A stretch of 64,000 bases of DNA from Microbacterium forte (GCF_031885415.1 NZ_CP116871.1:1736001-1800000), one strand, 5' to 3'. Shown: positions 8,064-16,501, counted from the stretch's first letter. A program made the numbers and translations. The notes: a model not told the origin generated them from the letters alone.

Positions 8064-8903
8064 ATGAAGCGTCTCACGCTCACCGGAAGCACGACGGTCA
8101 TCACCGGCGCTGCGAGTGGGATGGGCGCCGACATCGCCCGCCTGCTCGCGCGCCGGCGCGTGCATCTGGCGCTCATCGACCACAACGCCGAGGGGCTCGC
8201 GGCCCTCGCCGCCGAACTCGGGGGTTCCACCGTCACCACGCACGTCGTCGATCTGCGCGACGACGACGCCGTCTTCGCCGCGGCCGACGAGATCACCGCA
8301 GCGCATCCGCGCGTGAACGCTCTGATCACATGCGCGGGCTCGTCGATGCTCGGAGATCTCGAACAGCTGACCATGGAGGAGATGCGCTGGCTGACCGATG
8401 TGAACCTCTGGGGAACGGTGTCGATCACGAAGGCGCTGCTGCCCGCCCTGCGTGCGGCCCCCGCTGCGCACATCTCGCACCTTGCGAGCGTGTACGCGCT
8501 GGCCGCGCCCGCCGGACGCATCCCGTACTCCCTGAGCAAGTTCGCGGTGCGCGGGTTCTCCGAGGCGCTGCGACACGAACTCGAGGGCACCTCGGTGACG
8601 GTCGGCGCGGTCTACCCCGCCGGCGTGCGCACGGGCATCATCCTGCACGGAAGATATGCGGCCGCGATCGATCCGGCGGTCGCCGCTCGCGCCGCGGCGG
8701 CGCAAGCAGCGATGTATCACACCGAACCGACGGATGCCGCCGCGCTGATCGTGCAGGCGACTGAGCGTCGCCGCGCGCGGACGATGGTCGGCAGGGAGGC
8801 GCGGCTGATCGATGTTCTCGCGCGCCTCGCACCGACGGGCTACTGGCGGGTCATGCGCGGCCCTCTGCGCGAGGCCATCGACACGACCACCCCGATCGCC
8901 TGA
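8064..8903 (+). CDS. short-chain dehydrogenase/reductase (279 aa)
   Basis: NAD(P)-dependent oxidoreductase with a Rossmann fold. The cofactor motif TGAASGMG lies near residue 13. The catalytic Tyr and Lys are in YSLSK, preceded by an active-site Ser in HLASVYA. AGGAGG lies six bases before the ATG. The protein is of classical SDR length with a C-terminal extension of about 40 residues, rich in Arg and hydrophobics, as in SDRs associated with membranes or lipids. The substrate is unknown, and its neighbours give no pathway context. It ends one base from the convergent metalloprotease-like gene. Confidence 0.9.
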   Translation: MKRLTLTGSTTVITGAASGMGADIARLLARRRVHLALIDHNAEGLAALAAELGGSTVTTHVVDLRDDDAVFAAADEITAAHPRVNALITCAGSSMLGDLEQLTMEEMRWLTDVNLWGTVSITKALLPALRAAPAAHISHLASVYALAAPAGRIPYSLSKFAVRGFSEALRHELEGTSVTVGAVYPAGVRTGIILHGRYAAAIDPAVAARAAAAQAAMYHTEPTDAAALIVQATERRRARTMVGREARLIDVLARLAPTGYWRVMRGPLREAIDTTTPIA

Positions 8904-8904
8904 C

Positions 8905-9768
8905 TCAGCGGACCGCGCCGACCCAGATCCCCGACGCCCACGACTGCTGCTCGCTGTCGCACCCGATCGACCCGGGGTAGCCGCGCACGACCGCCATGCA
9001 GTTGGCGAGGAACTCGGGGTCGCCGCCGAAGGACGAGTAGTACACGTCCGACGAGGTCAGGGCGCCCCAGACCCGGAACTGATAGATGTGGGCCAGCTCA
9101 TGCGCCATCGCCCAGTTCAGCCGGTCGACGCTCCAGTCCACGATGTCGGCGCGGTACTTGATGTAGCCACTGCTGTTCGCGCACGCCGGCGCAGTGCCTC
9201 CCGCACATGAAGCCGATTCGTAGAGGCCGACGCCCCCTCCTCCGACCCGGTCGAGGGCGGCGCGCACCCGCGCGAATCCATCCGGCCCGCTCGACGACCA
9301 GGCCGGGCCCGACGGCGCCGCGTACTGCGCCGCCTCCCAGCTGCCGATGTCCTGCCCCACCCTGTCGATGAGCGCATGCACGGTGGCGGTGGCGGCGATG
9401 ACCGTTGCCGGGTTCTTCCGCTCGGCGAGGACCGACTCCTGCGCCGACATCGCGGCCGCCCGGTGCGCCGAGGTGTCGATCTTGCCGTCTGCTCCCTCCA
9501 TCGCCACTCTCAGCGCGGTGATCTCAGTGACGAACGCGGGCCGTACCTCGAGCACGGCGGCGCGCGCAGCGGTGTCCTTCTCGGCGATCGCGATCGACCC
9601 TTCGAGATGGTCGGTGCGCATCTGCGCCGTCCCAGTCGACTGCGCAAGCGACTGCAGCTCGGCGATCACGGCCGCCCTGTCTTCGTCGAGAGCGACGGCG
9701 CGAGCGACGACGCCCGCACCCAGCATCAGCGCGGCGACCATGGCGACAGAGAGGACCCGTCGGATCAC
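8905..9768 (-). CDS. secreted protein with HExxH zinc-peptidase motif (287 aa)
   Basis: The N-terminus (MIRRVLSVAMVAALMLGAGVV) is a signal peptide or membrane anchor. Residues 30-130 look helical and possibly coiled. The C-terminal half holds H223-E-L-A-H227 within MAHELAHIYQF, and a downstream acidic residue, E252 in GGDPEFLANC, could be the third zinc ligand. Several cysteines in the exported part could form disulfides. This is consistent with an exported zinc metallopeptidase, but I cannot name the family. Ten bases upstream is a small membrane protein gene, probably in the same operon, with a promoter at 10071-10099. Confidence 0.7.
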   Translation of the reverse strand: MIRRVLSVAMVAALMLGAGVVARAVALDEDRAAVIAELQSLAQSTGTAQMRTDHLEGSIAIAEKDTAARAAVLEVRPAFVTEITALRVAMEGADGKIDTSAHRAAAMSAQESVLAERKNPATVIAATATVHALIDRVGQDIGSWEAAQYAAPSGPAWSSSGPDGFARVRAALDRVGGGGVGLYESASCAGGTAPACANSSGYIKYRADIVDWSVDRLNWAMAHELAHIYQFRVWGALTSSDVYYSSFGGDPEFLANCMAVVRGYPGSIGCDSEQQSWASGIWVGAVR

Positions 9769-9778
9769 AGAGATCCCC

Positions 9779-10024
9779 TCATGGCAGCAGACCCGAGGTG
9801 TCGGAGAGGAGCGTCTCCTGTTCGGCGATGGCCGTGCGCAGCGTGGTCAGCTGCCCCGCGAGGCGCAAGTTCACCTCGTGAGCGGCGCCGAGCCGCTCTT
9901 CGGCCTCGACGACGGCCGCCCTCGCCTCGGCGAGCGCCTCCACGCGCTGCTGATCGGCGACAGCGATGAGCACCGTTCCGCCGAGGAGCAGCAGCCCACC
10001 GGCGACGACGGCGACGCCTCTCAT
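9779..10024 (-). CDS. small single-span membrane protein with coiled coil (81 aa)
   Basis: A short protein beginning MRGVAVVAGGLLLLGGTVL, one membrane span, followed by an Ala/Glu-rich amphipathic helix of about 50 residues resembling a coiled coil. The open frame extends upstream, but the ATG at 10024 is preceded by GGGGAG and places the span at the N-terminus. It is the first gene of a likely two-gene operon with the exported HExxH protein, whose N-terminal half also looks coiled, so the two might interact. The function is unknown. Confidence 0.65.
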   Translation of the reverse strand: MRGVAVVAGGLLLLGGTVLIAVADQQRVEALAEARAAVVEAEERLGAAHEVNLRLAGQLTTLRTAIAEQETLLSDTSGLLP

Positions 10025-10050
10025 ATCGCTCCCCAGGACACGACGACTTC

Positions 10051-10099
10051 CGGAACGATTCCGTACGGCCAATATATCCTCGCCGGGAAGCACTCTCCA
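10051..10099 (-). promoter_or_regulatory. predicted promoter with dyad at the start site
   Basis: On the minus strand TGGAGA (10099-10094), a 17-base spacer and TATATT (10076-10071) form a good promoter for the two-gene operon below. The inverted repeat CGGAA-CGA-TTCCG (10051-10063) overlaps the expected start site and could be an operator. No candidate regulator is adjacent except the GntR gene further upstream. Confidence 0.55.
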
Positions 10100-10140
10100 G
10101 ACCACTGCGCGCTCAGCGCGGGGCGGGACAGACCGGACGC

Positions 10141-10800
10141 TCAGATCGAGTACGCCTGATCGCTCAGGCGCCGTTCTGCGGCTTCCTGACCGCTGGCGAG
10201 GTGCCGGGGGATCATCCAGCGGAGGGTGTCGGTGTCACGCGCTGCGACAGCGTCGAGAATGAGGCGGTGCTCCTCGGCCATTCCGAGCAGATCGTCGTGC
10301 TGTCCGAACAGCCAGCGCAGGCGCGTGACGAAGACGGCGATGAGTTCGCCGAGCATCTCGTTACCGGCGAGCTCGGCGGCGATCTCGTGGAACTCGCCCG
10401 CCGCTATGCGGGCGGCTTCGACCTCGTCGGCGGATGCGGCGGCGAACTCGCGCTCGTAGGCCGCCCGAAGCCGCGCGATCCCCTCGTCGGTATGGCGCTC
10501 AGCGGCGAAGACGAAGATCAGCGTCTCGATCGCCTCTCGGACCTCTCCGAAGTCCCGGATGTCATCATGCGTGAACTCCCGCACCACTGCCCAACTGCGT
10601 GGTCGGGCGACGACCACTCCCTCGCCGACGAGCGTGCGGATCGCCTCGCGCACGGGCAGCCTCGACACGTTGAGCTCCGCAGCGATGTCGCGTTCGATGA
10701 GCCGGGATCCGGGGGCGCGTCGACCGAGCACGATGTCGTCGCGCAGAACCCGCGTCACCCTCACCGACTCGAGTTCGCCGGTAGTCCCCACCCCCACCAT
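10141..10800 (-). CDS. GntR-family regulator with FCD effector domain (219 aa)
   Basis: Transcription factor of the FadR subfamily. The winged-helix DNA-binding part spans roughly residues 10-75, with the usual segment LNVSRLPVREAIRTLVGEGV. An all-helical FCD ligand domain follows, with conserved Asp/His residues (for example in FHEIAAE and EEHRLILDAV) that often bind a metal and a carboxylic acid. I place the start at ATG 10800, because a -10 GATAAT ends exactly six bases upstream and there is no Shine-Dalgarno, which indicates a leaderless mRNA. The target genes are not evident; autoregulation through the dyad at 10838-10849 is likely. Confidence 0.88.
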   Translation of the reverse strand: MVGVGTTGELESVRVTRVLRDDIVLGRRAPGSRLIERDIAAELNVSRLPVREAIRTLVGEGVVVARPRSWAVVREFTHDDIRDFGEVREAIETLIFVFAAERHTDEGIARLRAAYEREFAAASADEVEAARIAAGEFHEIAAELAGNEMLGELIAVFVTRLRWLFGQHDDLLGMAEEHRLILDAVAARDTDTLRWMIPRHLASGQEAAERRLSDQAYSI

Positions 10801-10806
10801 GCCGGA

Positions 10807-10849
10807 ATTATCGCACTCGCCGATCCGTCCGACAAGTTTGGTATCCCAA
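10807..10849 (-). promoter_or_regulatory. leaderless promoter and dyad of the GntR gene
   Basis: The minus strand carries TTGTCG (10835-10830), a 17-base spacer and GATAAT (10812-10807). With six bases to the ATG, the transcript would start at the start codon itself. Directly upstream lies TTGG-TATC-CCAA (10838-10849), a dyad of the size bound by GntR-type proteins. Confidence 0.6.
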
Positions 10850-10897
10850 CGGAACGCATATGTTACCGTTCCGTGCCTCGTCGGACGGCTGACCTGA

Positions 10898-10935
10898 GAG
10901 AGGGGAGCGGATGCCGCCGGCATTCCTCCCCTCTC
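10898..10935 (-). terminator. hairpin after the F420-reductase-like gene
   Basis: Ten perfect base pairs, GAGAGGGGAG (10898-10907) with CTCCCCTCTC (10926-10935), and an inner ATGCC/GGCAT stem. It begins eight bases beyond the stop codon of the minus-strand gene ending at 10944. There is no clear U run. Confidence 0.6.
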
Positions 10936-10943
10936 CCCTCACG

Positions 10944-11585
10944 TCAGGGCAGACGGTTCGCGATCGCGAGGTTCGCCGTCAGCTCGTCGGCGTTCTGTCG
11001 CACGACGTACGCCGGCCGGCCGCGCTCCACGCGCCAGGACTCGCTGAGGGATCCGACGTTGACCGTGTCGAAGCCTGCCTCATCGTAGAAGCGGGTGACG
11101 AAGGCGACGGCCTCGGCATCATCACCGGCCGTGGCGAGCGCGCGTCGATCGGGCGTGCCCGCCGGCGACCCGTCGGTCGTGATGTCGGCGGCGTAGATGT
11201 GGTTGAACGCCTTGGCGATGCGCGAGGTCGGCAGCTGCGCCTGCAGAAGCTCCGACGTGGTCGTCTCGCCCCGGTCGAGGGCGTCGATGTGCCCATCGCG
11301 CTCGAAGTAATAGTTGTTCGTGTCGAGCACGATCTTGCCGGCGAGCTGCTCGACGGGCAGCTGGTCGATCTTGCCGAGCGGCACCGTGACGACCACGACG
11401 TCGCCCGCGGTGGCGGCGTCGGCAGCAGTCGCGGCCGTCGCCCGATCGCCCAGCTCCGCGACGAGGCCCGCGAGGGTCTCCGGTCCGCGCGAGTTCGCGA
11501 TCACGACGTCATAGCCGTTGGCCACGGCGACGCGTGCGACCTGGCTGCCGATGTGTCCTGCACCGATGATTCCGAGAGTAGTCAT
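10944..11585 (-). CDS. NADPH-dependent F420 reductase-like protein (213 aa)
   Basis: Rossmann-fold protein of the F420:NADP oxidoreductase/YadG-like family. The N-terminus has the dinucleotide motif GIIGAGHIGSQVA, followed by NSRGPETL at the end of the second strand, which contacts the NADP 2'-phosphate. The central part VLDTNNYY and the segment AKAFNHIYA match the family. Such proteins transfer hydride between NADP and F420 or act on small substrates; which of these applies here cannot be told. It lies between GNAT and GntR genes on the same strand, separated by a hairpin from the latter. Confidence 0.85.
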   Translation of the reverse strand: MTTLGIIGAGHIGSQVARVAVANGYDVVIANSRGPETLAGLVAELGDRATAATAADAATAGDVVVVTVPLGKIDQLPVEQLAGKIVLDTNNYYFERDGHIDALDRGETTTSELLQAQLPTSRIAKAFNHIYAADITTDGSPAGTPDRRALATAGDDAEAVAFVTRFYDEAGFDTVNVGSLSESWRVERGRPAYVVRQNADELTANLAIANRLP

Positions 11586-11642
11586 GCTCGGGCCAACGTG
11601 TGCGCGGCCCTGCTATTCCCCCATGACGCCGCGTGTCGCCGA

Positions 11643-12578
11643 TCACACCGTGAGCAGGAACCGCTCCTCGACCCGGCGGTAGCCGAGGCTCTCGTAGAGC
11701 GTGATCGCCGAGGTGTTGAAGCCGAAGACATGCAGCCCGATCGAGTCTGCTCCCAGCCGTGCCGCCTCATGCTCAGCCGCGAGCATGAGATCGCGACCGT
11801 AGCCCTTGCGACGCTGATCGGACGCGATCTCGATGTCGAGGATGAACGCATGCGGACGCCCACCCCGGCGGCGCACACCGATCCACAGCACCCCGACCTC
11901 GGCGCCGTCGACGTGGGCCGTGAAGAGCTCCTGCCCCTCCGAATCGATGCCCTCGGGAAGTTCGAGCTCCATCTGCCGGTGCGACTCGACCACCGCATCC
12001 TCTGCCGAATACCGGCCGGAAGACACCAGATCCTCGGCGAAGGCCGCTTCGGATGCCGCGGCGAAGCTCGTGAATCGCTCTGGCGTCATAGGTGTCACGA
12101 CAAGGCCACCGGACGCGCGAGACGGGAGAGGTTCGAGAAGCATCTGGATCGACGCGACCTCGAAGCCTCGTCCCTCGACGAAGGCTCTGCCCGCGATGTC
12201 GGAGGAGTGCAACGCGATGCTGAGGCGACCGACGTGCTGCCTGCGTGCCAAAGACCGGAGCTCGTCGAGCAGCTCGTCGAGCTGTCGCGCGGTCGGATCG
12301 ATCGCGAACGCGAGATCGACGATGATCAGCACCCCGCTGTTCGCGGCGAGCCACACCGTGCCGATGCGGGTGCCCTCTTCATCGATCGTGAGGATGAGCG
12401 AGGTCTCGGTCTCGTGGCCGGCCGAGAGCAGGTCACCCAGGACGGCATCGACGTGCGAGCCCGCGTCCTCGCCGACGAACATCCCCGACTCCTGCCGAAG
12501 CGTCACGAGCCGCGCTCTGGTGGCCTCGAGCCAGTCGTCGAAGCGGTCTGCGCTGAGCGGGGTCAGGTCAAGAGGCAT
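11643..12578 (-). CDS. double GNAT-fold N-acetyltransferase (311 aa)
   Basis: The protein contains two GNAT-like halves. The C-terminal half keeps a clear acetyl-CoA loop (Q-R-R-K-G-Y-G) followed by LMLAAEHEAARLGADSIGLHV and the terminal FNTSAITLYESLGYR signature. The N-terminal half has the fold pattern but a poorer acetyl-CoA motif (IDPTARQLDE), so it is probably non-catalytic or substrate-binding. The ATG at 12578 (MPLDLTPL) is preferred, with AGGA seven bases upstream; a GTG five codons earlier is the alternative. The substrate is unknown. Confidence 0.85.
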   Translation of the reverse strand: MPLDLTPLSADRFDDWLEATRARLVTLRQESGMFVGEDAGSHVDAVLGDLLSAGHETETSLILTIDEEGTRIGTVWLAANSGVLIIVDLAFAIDPTARQLDELLDELRSLARRQHVGRLSIALHSSDIAGRAFVEGRGFEVASIQMLLEPLPSRASGGLVVTPMTPERFTSFAAASEAAFAEDLVSSGRYSAEDAVVESHRQMELELPEGIDSEGQELFTAHVDGAEVGVLWIGVRRRGGRPHAFILDIEIASDQRRKGYGRDLMLAAEHEAARLGADSIGLHVFGFNTSAITLYESLGYRRVEERFLLTV

Positions 12579-12609
12579 GATTCCATCCTGCACCGCATGG
12601 CGCCGAGGC

Positions 12610-13044
12610 TCATGCCTTGTGGAGTGCGTCCTCCACGGCGACCCACGCCAGCATGGCGCATTTCACTCGCGCCACATAGCGCGAGACGCCCCCGAGGGCG
12701 GCGGCGTCGCCGAGCAGCTCCTCATCCGGTTCGATCTTGCCTCGCGAGCGCATCGCCTCGCGGAACGCGGCGATGCGGATCTCGAGCTCGTCGACCGTGA
12801 GCCCCTCGGCGAGTTCGGCGAGCAGGGACGCGGAGGCCTGCGAGATGGCGCAACCGTGGCCCTCCCACGCGAGCGCCTCGATGCTGCCGTCGTCGGCGCG
12901 ATGCACCTGCAGGGTGACCTCGTCACCGCAGGTCGGATTCACCTGGTGCGACTGCGCGGCGATCTCGCCGCGCAGCCCGAACCCGTGCGGGGTGCGGGAG
13001 TGGTCGAGGATGAGTTCCTGATACAGGTTCTGCAGGTCGCTCAT
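12610..13044 (-). CDS. sufU: SufU, Fe-S cluster assembly sulfur acceptor (144 aa)
   Basis: Zinc-containing partner of the cysteine desulfurase SufS, which takes up its persulfide sulfur. The three family cysteines are visible at C39 (in NPTCGDE, with D41), C65 (in GHGCAIS) and C129 (in KCAML). The insertion that separates SufU from IscU is present in the middle of the protein. Its ATG overlaps the sufS stop (ATGA), so the two are co-translated. The remaining suf genes are not in this window. Confidence 0.95.
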   Translation of the reverse strand: MSDLQNLYQELILDHSRTPHGFGLRGEIAAQSHQVNPTCGDEVTLQVHRADDGSIEALAWEGHGCAISQASASLLAELAEGLTVDELEIRIAAFREAMRSRGKIEPDEELLGDAAALGGVSRYVARVKCAMLAWVAVEDALHKA

Positions 13045-14363
13045 GCGCCCCTCCGGAAGAAGTCGATCGCGCCCTGGACGCCGTCGAGCACTGCATCGAT
13101 CTCGGCCTGGGTCGTGTACAGATAGGTGCTGGCCCTCGTCGACGACGTGATGCCGAGACGACGATGCAGCGGCTGCGCGCAGTGGTGCCCCACCCGCACG
13201 GCGATGCCGCGATCGTCGAGGAACTGGCCCACGTCGTGCGAGTGGATGCCGTCCACGTCGAAGCTCGCGAGCCCGACGCGCGGCAGGTCGATGCCGGCGC
13301 CGAGCACGCGAACCCCGTCGATGGCTGTGAGCCCCTCGACGAGTCGTCTGCCGAAGGCGGCCTCGTGCGCGGCGATGCGCGGCATGCCCACCGCGGTCAG
13401 GTAGTCGATCGCCGCGGCGAGCGCGACCGCCTGAGAGACCCGCTGGGTGCCGGCCTCGAAGCGCTGGGGCGGCGGCAGATAGGCGGCCTCCGTGGTGGTG
13501 ACCGTCGTGATCATCGAACCGCCCGTGAGGAACGGCGGCATGGCTTCGAGCAGCTCGCGCCGACCGTAGAGCGCGCCGATGCCGGTGGGGCCGAGCATCT
13601 TGTGACCCGACAGCACGGCGAAGTCGACATCGAGCGCGCGCACGTCGAGCGGCAGATGAGGAGCCGACTGGCAGGCGTCGAGCACGACCGTCGCGCCGAC
13701 CGCGCGGGCCAGGGCGACGAGCTGCTCGACGGGGTTGATCACGCCGAGCACGTTCGACACGTGTGTGAACGCGACGAGCTTCGTGCGTTCGGTGATGAGG
13801 TCGGCGGCGGCATCGAGTCGGAGTGCCCCGTCGTCGTCGAGCGGGATCACCCGCAGGGTCGCGCCCGTACGTGCCGCGAGCTCCTGCCACGGGATGAGAT
13901 TCGCGTGGTGCTCCATCTCGGTGGTGACGATCTCGTCGCCCGCACGCAGCCGAAGACGCTCGGCAGCCGCTCCCCCGCGTCCCAGCGACGCGTTCGAGAT
14001 CGAATAGGCGACGAGGTTGAGCGCCTCGGTGGCGTTCGACGTCCAGACGATCTCGCCCGCGTCGGCGCCCACGAACCGCGCCACGGTCGCGCGGGCATCC
14101 TCGAACACCTCCGTCGCCTCGGCGGCGAGGGTGTGTGCACCGCGATGCACGGCGGCGTTCAGCGTCGAGGCGAACTCGCGTTCGGCGTCGAGCACGGCGA
14201 GGGGACGCTGCGAGGTGGCACCCGAATCCAGATACGTCAGGGGATGTCCGTTGACCTCGGCGCGCAGGATCGGGAAGTCCTCACGGAGGCGCCGCACCTC
14301 CGCATCGGTCAGAGCGCCACCTCCCGATGGGGCGATCACGTCGGATTCGCGGGAAAGGCTCAT
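13041..14363 (-). CDS. sufS: SufS cysteine desulfurase (440 aa)
   Basis: PLP enzyme that converts cysteine to alanine and passes sulfur to SufU for Fe-S cluster assembly. The PLP lysine is K255 in SGHKMLGP and the active-site cysteine is C395 in VGHHCAQP, the arrangement of group II desulfurases (SufS/CsdA). A histidine stacking on PLP lies in TTEMEHHANLIPW. It overlaps sufU by four bases. Nothing in the sequence suggests unusual regulation. Confidence 0.96.
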   Translation of the reverse strand: MSLSRESDVIAPSGGGALTDAEVRRLREDFPILRAEVNGHPLTYLDSGATSQRPLAVLDAEREFASTLNAAVHRGAHTLAAEATEVFEDARATVARFVGADAGEIVWTSNATEALNLVAYSISNASLGRGGAAAERLRLRAGDEIVTTEMEHHANLIPWQELAARTGATLRVIPLDDDGALRLDAAADLITERTKLVAFTHVSNVLGVINPVEQLVALARAVGATVVLDACQSAPHLPLDVRALDVDFAVLSGHKMLGPTGIGALYGRRELLEAMPPFLTGGSMITTVTTTEAAYLPPPQRFEAGTQRVSQAVALAAAIDYLTAVGMPRIAAHEAAFGRRLVEGLTAIDGVRVLGAGIDLPRVGLASFDVDGIHSHDVGQFLDDRGIAVRVGHHCAQPLHRRLGITSSTRASTYLYTTQAEIDAVLDGVQGAIDFFRRGA

Positions 14364-14421
14364 CCTTCTAGCTTCTCATCTGGCGCACCCTGCGGGGCGC
14401 CCCTTCGCGCAGAGGAGTCGG

Positions 14422-16347
14422 TCAGGGCACCACGAGGATGTGGTCGGTATCTGCGAACCCGAACGTCCCCGTCGCCGGGTCGACATAGCGCAGCGTGACC
14501 CGATGGAGTCCCGGCCGGATATCGACGAACGACACGATGGTCGACGCGCCCGTGAGCACCACGGTCGACGCAGGACCCCCGTCGACGGATACGGATGCCG
14601 TCGACCCGGCGATGCCCCGAACATCGAGCGCGAGGTCATCGCGCCTCCCGTCGCCGTCGGAATCCGTGCGCGAGATGACCCCGTCCGAGTCCTCAGCCAG
14701 TCCCGGGACGGGGAAGTACACGGGTCCGGTCGGCTCGCTCGCCGTCTGCTCGCCCGTGGTCGGCGAGGTCTGCCGCATCGAGATCGAGATGCCCTGGTGA
14801 AGGGTCTCGACGCCGGGACGAACCGAGAACGTTCCGTCCGCAGCGACGACCGTCGTGGCGATCACGCGGCCCGTCTCATCGACGATCGCGACGGCTGCAC
14901 CCGGCGTCCCGGTGCCGGTGATCACCGGCGGAACGGCCGTGGTCGGCAGGATGCTCCAGGAGAGCGTCACGGGCGGATCGACGGGAGGCTCCACCACCGG
15001 CGGGTCCACCACCGGCGGGTTTACGACCGGAGGGTCCACCACCGGCGGGTCCACGACGGGAGGCTCGACGACCGGAGGGTGTTGCGCGGGGGCCGACGGC
15101 GGTCGTACCGGGGGTGGGGTGCGCACGTCCCCCGGTGTCGAAGGCTCGGTGGTGTCCGCGGGCGCCGGGGGCACGGCGATCGGGTCCTCGACGGCCTCGC
15201 GATCGGGCTGCGCCTCAGGGACCGACGCGGGCGGCTGCGGTTCGACAGGAGGCTCCGCCTCGATCGGAGGTTCGGTCGGTTCCGGAGATGCGACCGGTGC
15301 CGGGGAATCGACCGGTGCCGGAGCCACAGCCGATGCGGGCGATTCGATCGGAGCCGGCGATGCGACGACGAGTGCGGACGACTCGTCGGCATCCGGGGAG
15401 CCGACCGGCGCCAGCTGCGCGGCGACCGCCGCGACCGCGACGACCGCCGTCGCCGCGGCGACAGATCCGCCGACCACGAGCCACTGCGACGTTCCTCGGG
15501 GCATCCAGCCCGTCATCGAAGCCGCCATGGCGGGCGCCGGCGATCCGGCCGAATAGGCCGCCGCTGCAGGTCCGCCGATGACCACGGGCAGCAGCACGGC
15601 CCGCAGCTTCGACGAAGCCCGCTCGATCTCGGCACTGGCCATCGTGCATCGTGTGCAGCGTTCGAGGTGCGCGTCGAAGCGCGCGCGGTCGGCGCGCGCC
15701 ACATGGCGCTTGCGACCCTGCGCCACGATGCGCTCACACGTCCACCGGCATTCGGGGTCGCGTCCGGATTCTGCGATGTGCGCCTGCAGCCATGCGAGCT
15801 TGAACCCCTCCCTCGCCCGCGCTGCCAGCACCGAGACGGCGTTCGGGGTCATGCCCATGAGCGGTGCGATCTCTCGCGGCTTCATGCCCTCGACCTCGAG
15901 GTACCAGAGCAGGGTGCGCCATCGCTCGGGGAGATCCTTGAACGCCGCTGTCAGCAGCGCCTTGTCCGACAGCAGGTCGAGCGAGTCGTCGGTGTGCTCG
16001 ACCGGCAGCTCGTCGATGTACTCGAGCGCGACGACGTCCTTCTGCTTGCCTCCCCAGGTGGCCGCGGCACTGCGCACGGCGGCGAAGATGTAGGGCCGGA
16101 AGGCGTCGGTCGGACCGCCGCCGTTGCGGATCGCGCTGAAAGTCTTGGCGAATGCCTCGCTGACGAGGTCCTCCGGATCGATCGAGCTCGTGATCGAACG
16201 CGCGGCGCGAAGTGCGGCCGGCGAATGACGATCCCAGAGCACGCCAAACGCCCTGCTGTCCCCCGCGCGGGTGGCGAGCACGAGTTCGTCGTCGCTCACC
16301 TCGGAGGCGGTCCGCATGCGCCGCTCGCGCACAGTCGAGGTGCTCAC
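14422..16347 (-). CDS. single-chain ECF sigma / anti-sigma / membrane sensor protein, paralogue 1 (641 aa)
   Basis: Residues 1-200 form an ECF sigma factor: region 2 (PEDLVSEAFAKTFSAIR) and region 4 with a helix-turn-helix (MKPREIAPLMGMTPNAVSVL). At about 220-235 lies a zinc-finger anti-sigma signature, H-L-E-R-C-T-R-C (HxxxCxxC). One membrane span is at about 286-310 (WLVVGGSVAAATAVVAVAAV). A Pro-rich linker with VVDPP repeats follows to about 460, then an exported Ig-like domain (GTPGAAVAIVDETGRV). The regulator, its inhibitor and a surface sensor are thus in one polypeptide. The start is GTG 16347, overlapped by a short upstream frame; ATG 16317 is an alternative. It is a paralogue of 18096-19994 and lies near the pilus genes. 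The target promoters are unknown. Confidence 0.88.
   Translation of the reverse strand: MSTSTVRERRMRTASEVSDDELVLATRAGDSRAFGVLWDRHSPAALRAARSITSSIDPEDLVSEAFAKTFSAIRNGGGPTDAFRPYIFAAVRSAAATWGGKQKDVVALEYIDELPVEHTDDSLDLLSDKALLTAAFKDLPERWRTLLWYLEVEGMKPREIAPLMGMTPNAVSVLAARAREGFKLAWLQAHIAESGRDPECRWTCERIVAQGRKRHVARADRARFDAHLERCTRCTMASAEIERASSKLRAVLLPVVIGGPAAAAYSAGSPAPAMAASMTGWMPRGTSQWLVVGGSVAAATAVVAVAAVAAQLAPVGSPDADESSALVVASPAPIESPASAVAPAPVDSPAPVASPEPTEPPIEAEPPVEPQPPASVPEAQPDREAVEDPIAVPPAPADTTEPSTPGDVRTPPPVRPPSAPAQHPPVVEPPVVDPPVVDPPVVNPPVVDPPVVEPPVDPPVTLSWSILPTTAVPPVITGTGTPGAAVAIVDETGRVIATTVVAADGTFSVRPGVETLHQGISISMRQTSPTTGEQTASEPTGPVYFPVPGLAEDSDGVISRTDSDGDGRRDDLALDVRGIAGSTASVSVDGGPASTVVLTGASTIVSFVDIRPGLHRVTLRYVDPATGTFGFADTDHILVVP
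14984..15073. repeat. six 15-base tandem repeats in the sigma-sensor linker
   Basis: Six consecutive 15-base units of the type GGCGGGTCCACCACC, in frame with the minus-strand gene. They encode the repeated pentapeptide VV(D/E/N)PP, a stiff polyproline-like stalk expected to span the cell wall. Copy number in such arrays is likely to vary between strains. Confidence 0.9.
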
Positions 16348-16408
16348 GGCGTGGCCACGGGGGCGCGCATCGGGTCAGGAGCGACGGGCGGGTTGTTCAC
16401 TGGGTTCC
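16344..16408 (-). promoter_or_regulatory. ECF-type promoter and coupled mini-ORF upstream of sigma-sensor 1
   Basis: On the minus strand GGAAC (16408-16404) is followed by 17 bases and CGTC (16386-16383), the classic bipartite ECF promoter pattern, suggesting autoregulation. A short frame from GTG 16400 (18 codons, AGGGA upstream), or its in-frame ATG at 16370 (8 codons, if transcription starts after CGTC), ends in a TGA that overlaps the GTG start of the sigma gene. That overlap would couple their translation. The two readings are alternatives; neither has been tested. Confidence 0.45.
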
Positions 16409-16501
16409 CTTTCGATTTCTCACTACCAGCCTTGCGATCCAGCGATCTGACCGGTATGTAGATTCGTATGAAGGTTCTTCCCGCCGAGTAGAGAAGGTTC
16501 C

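Noticed and set aside
14984-15073. Possible CRISPR array
   Set aside because: The 15-base units are directly adjacent without spacers, keep the reading frame of the sigma-sensor gene and encode a regular pentapeptide.
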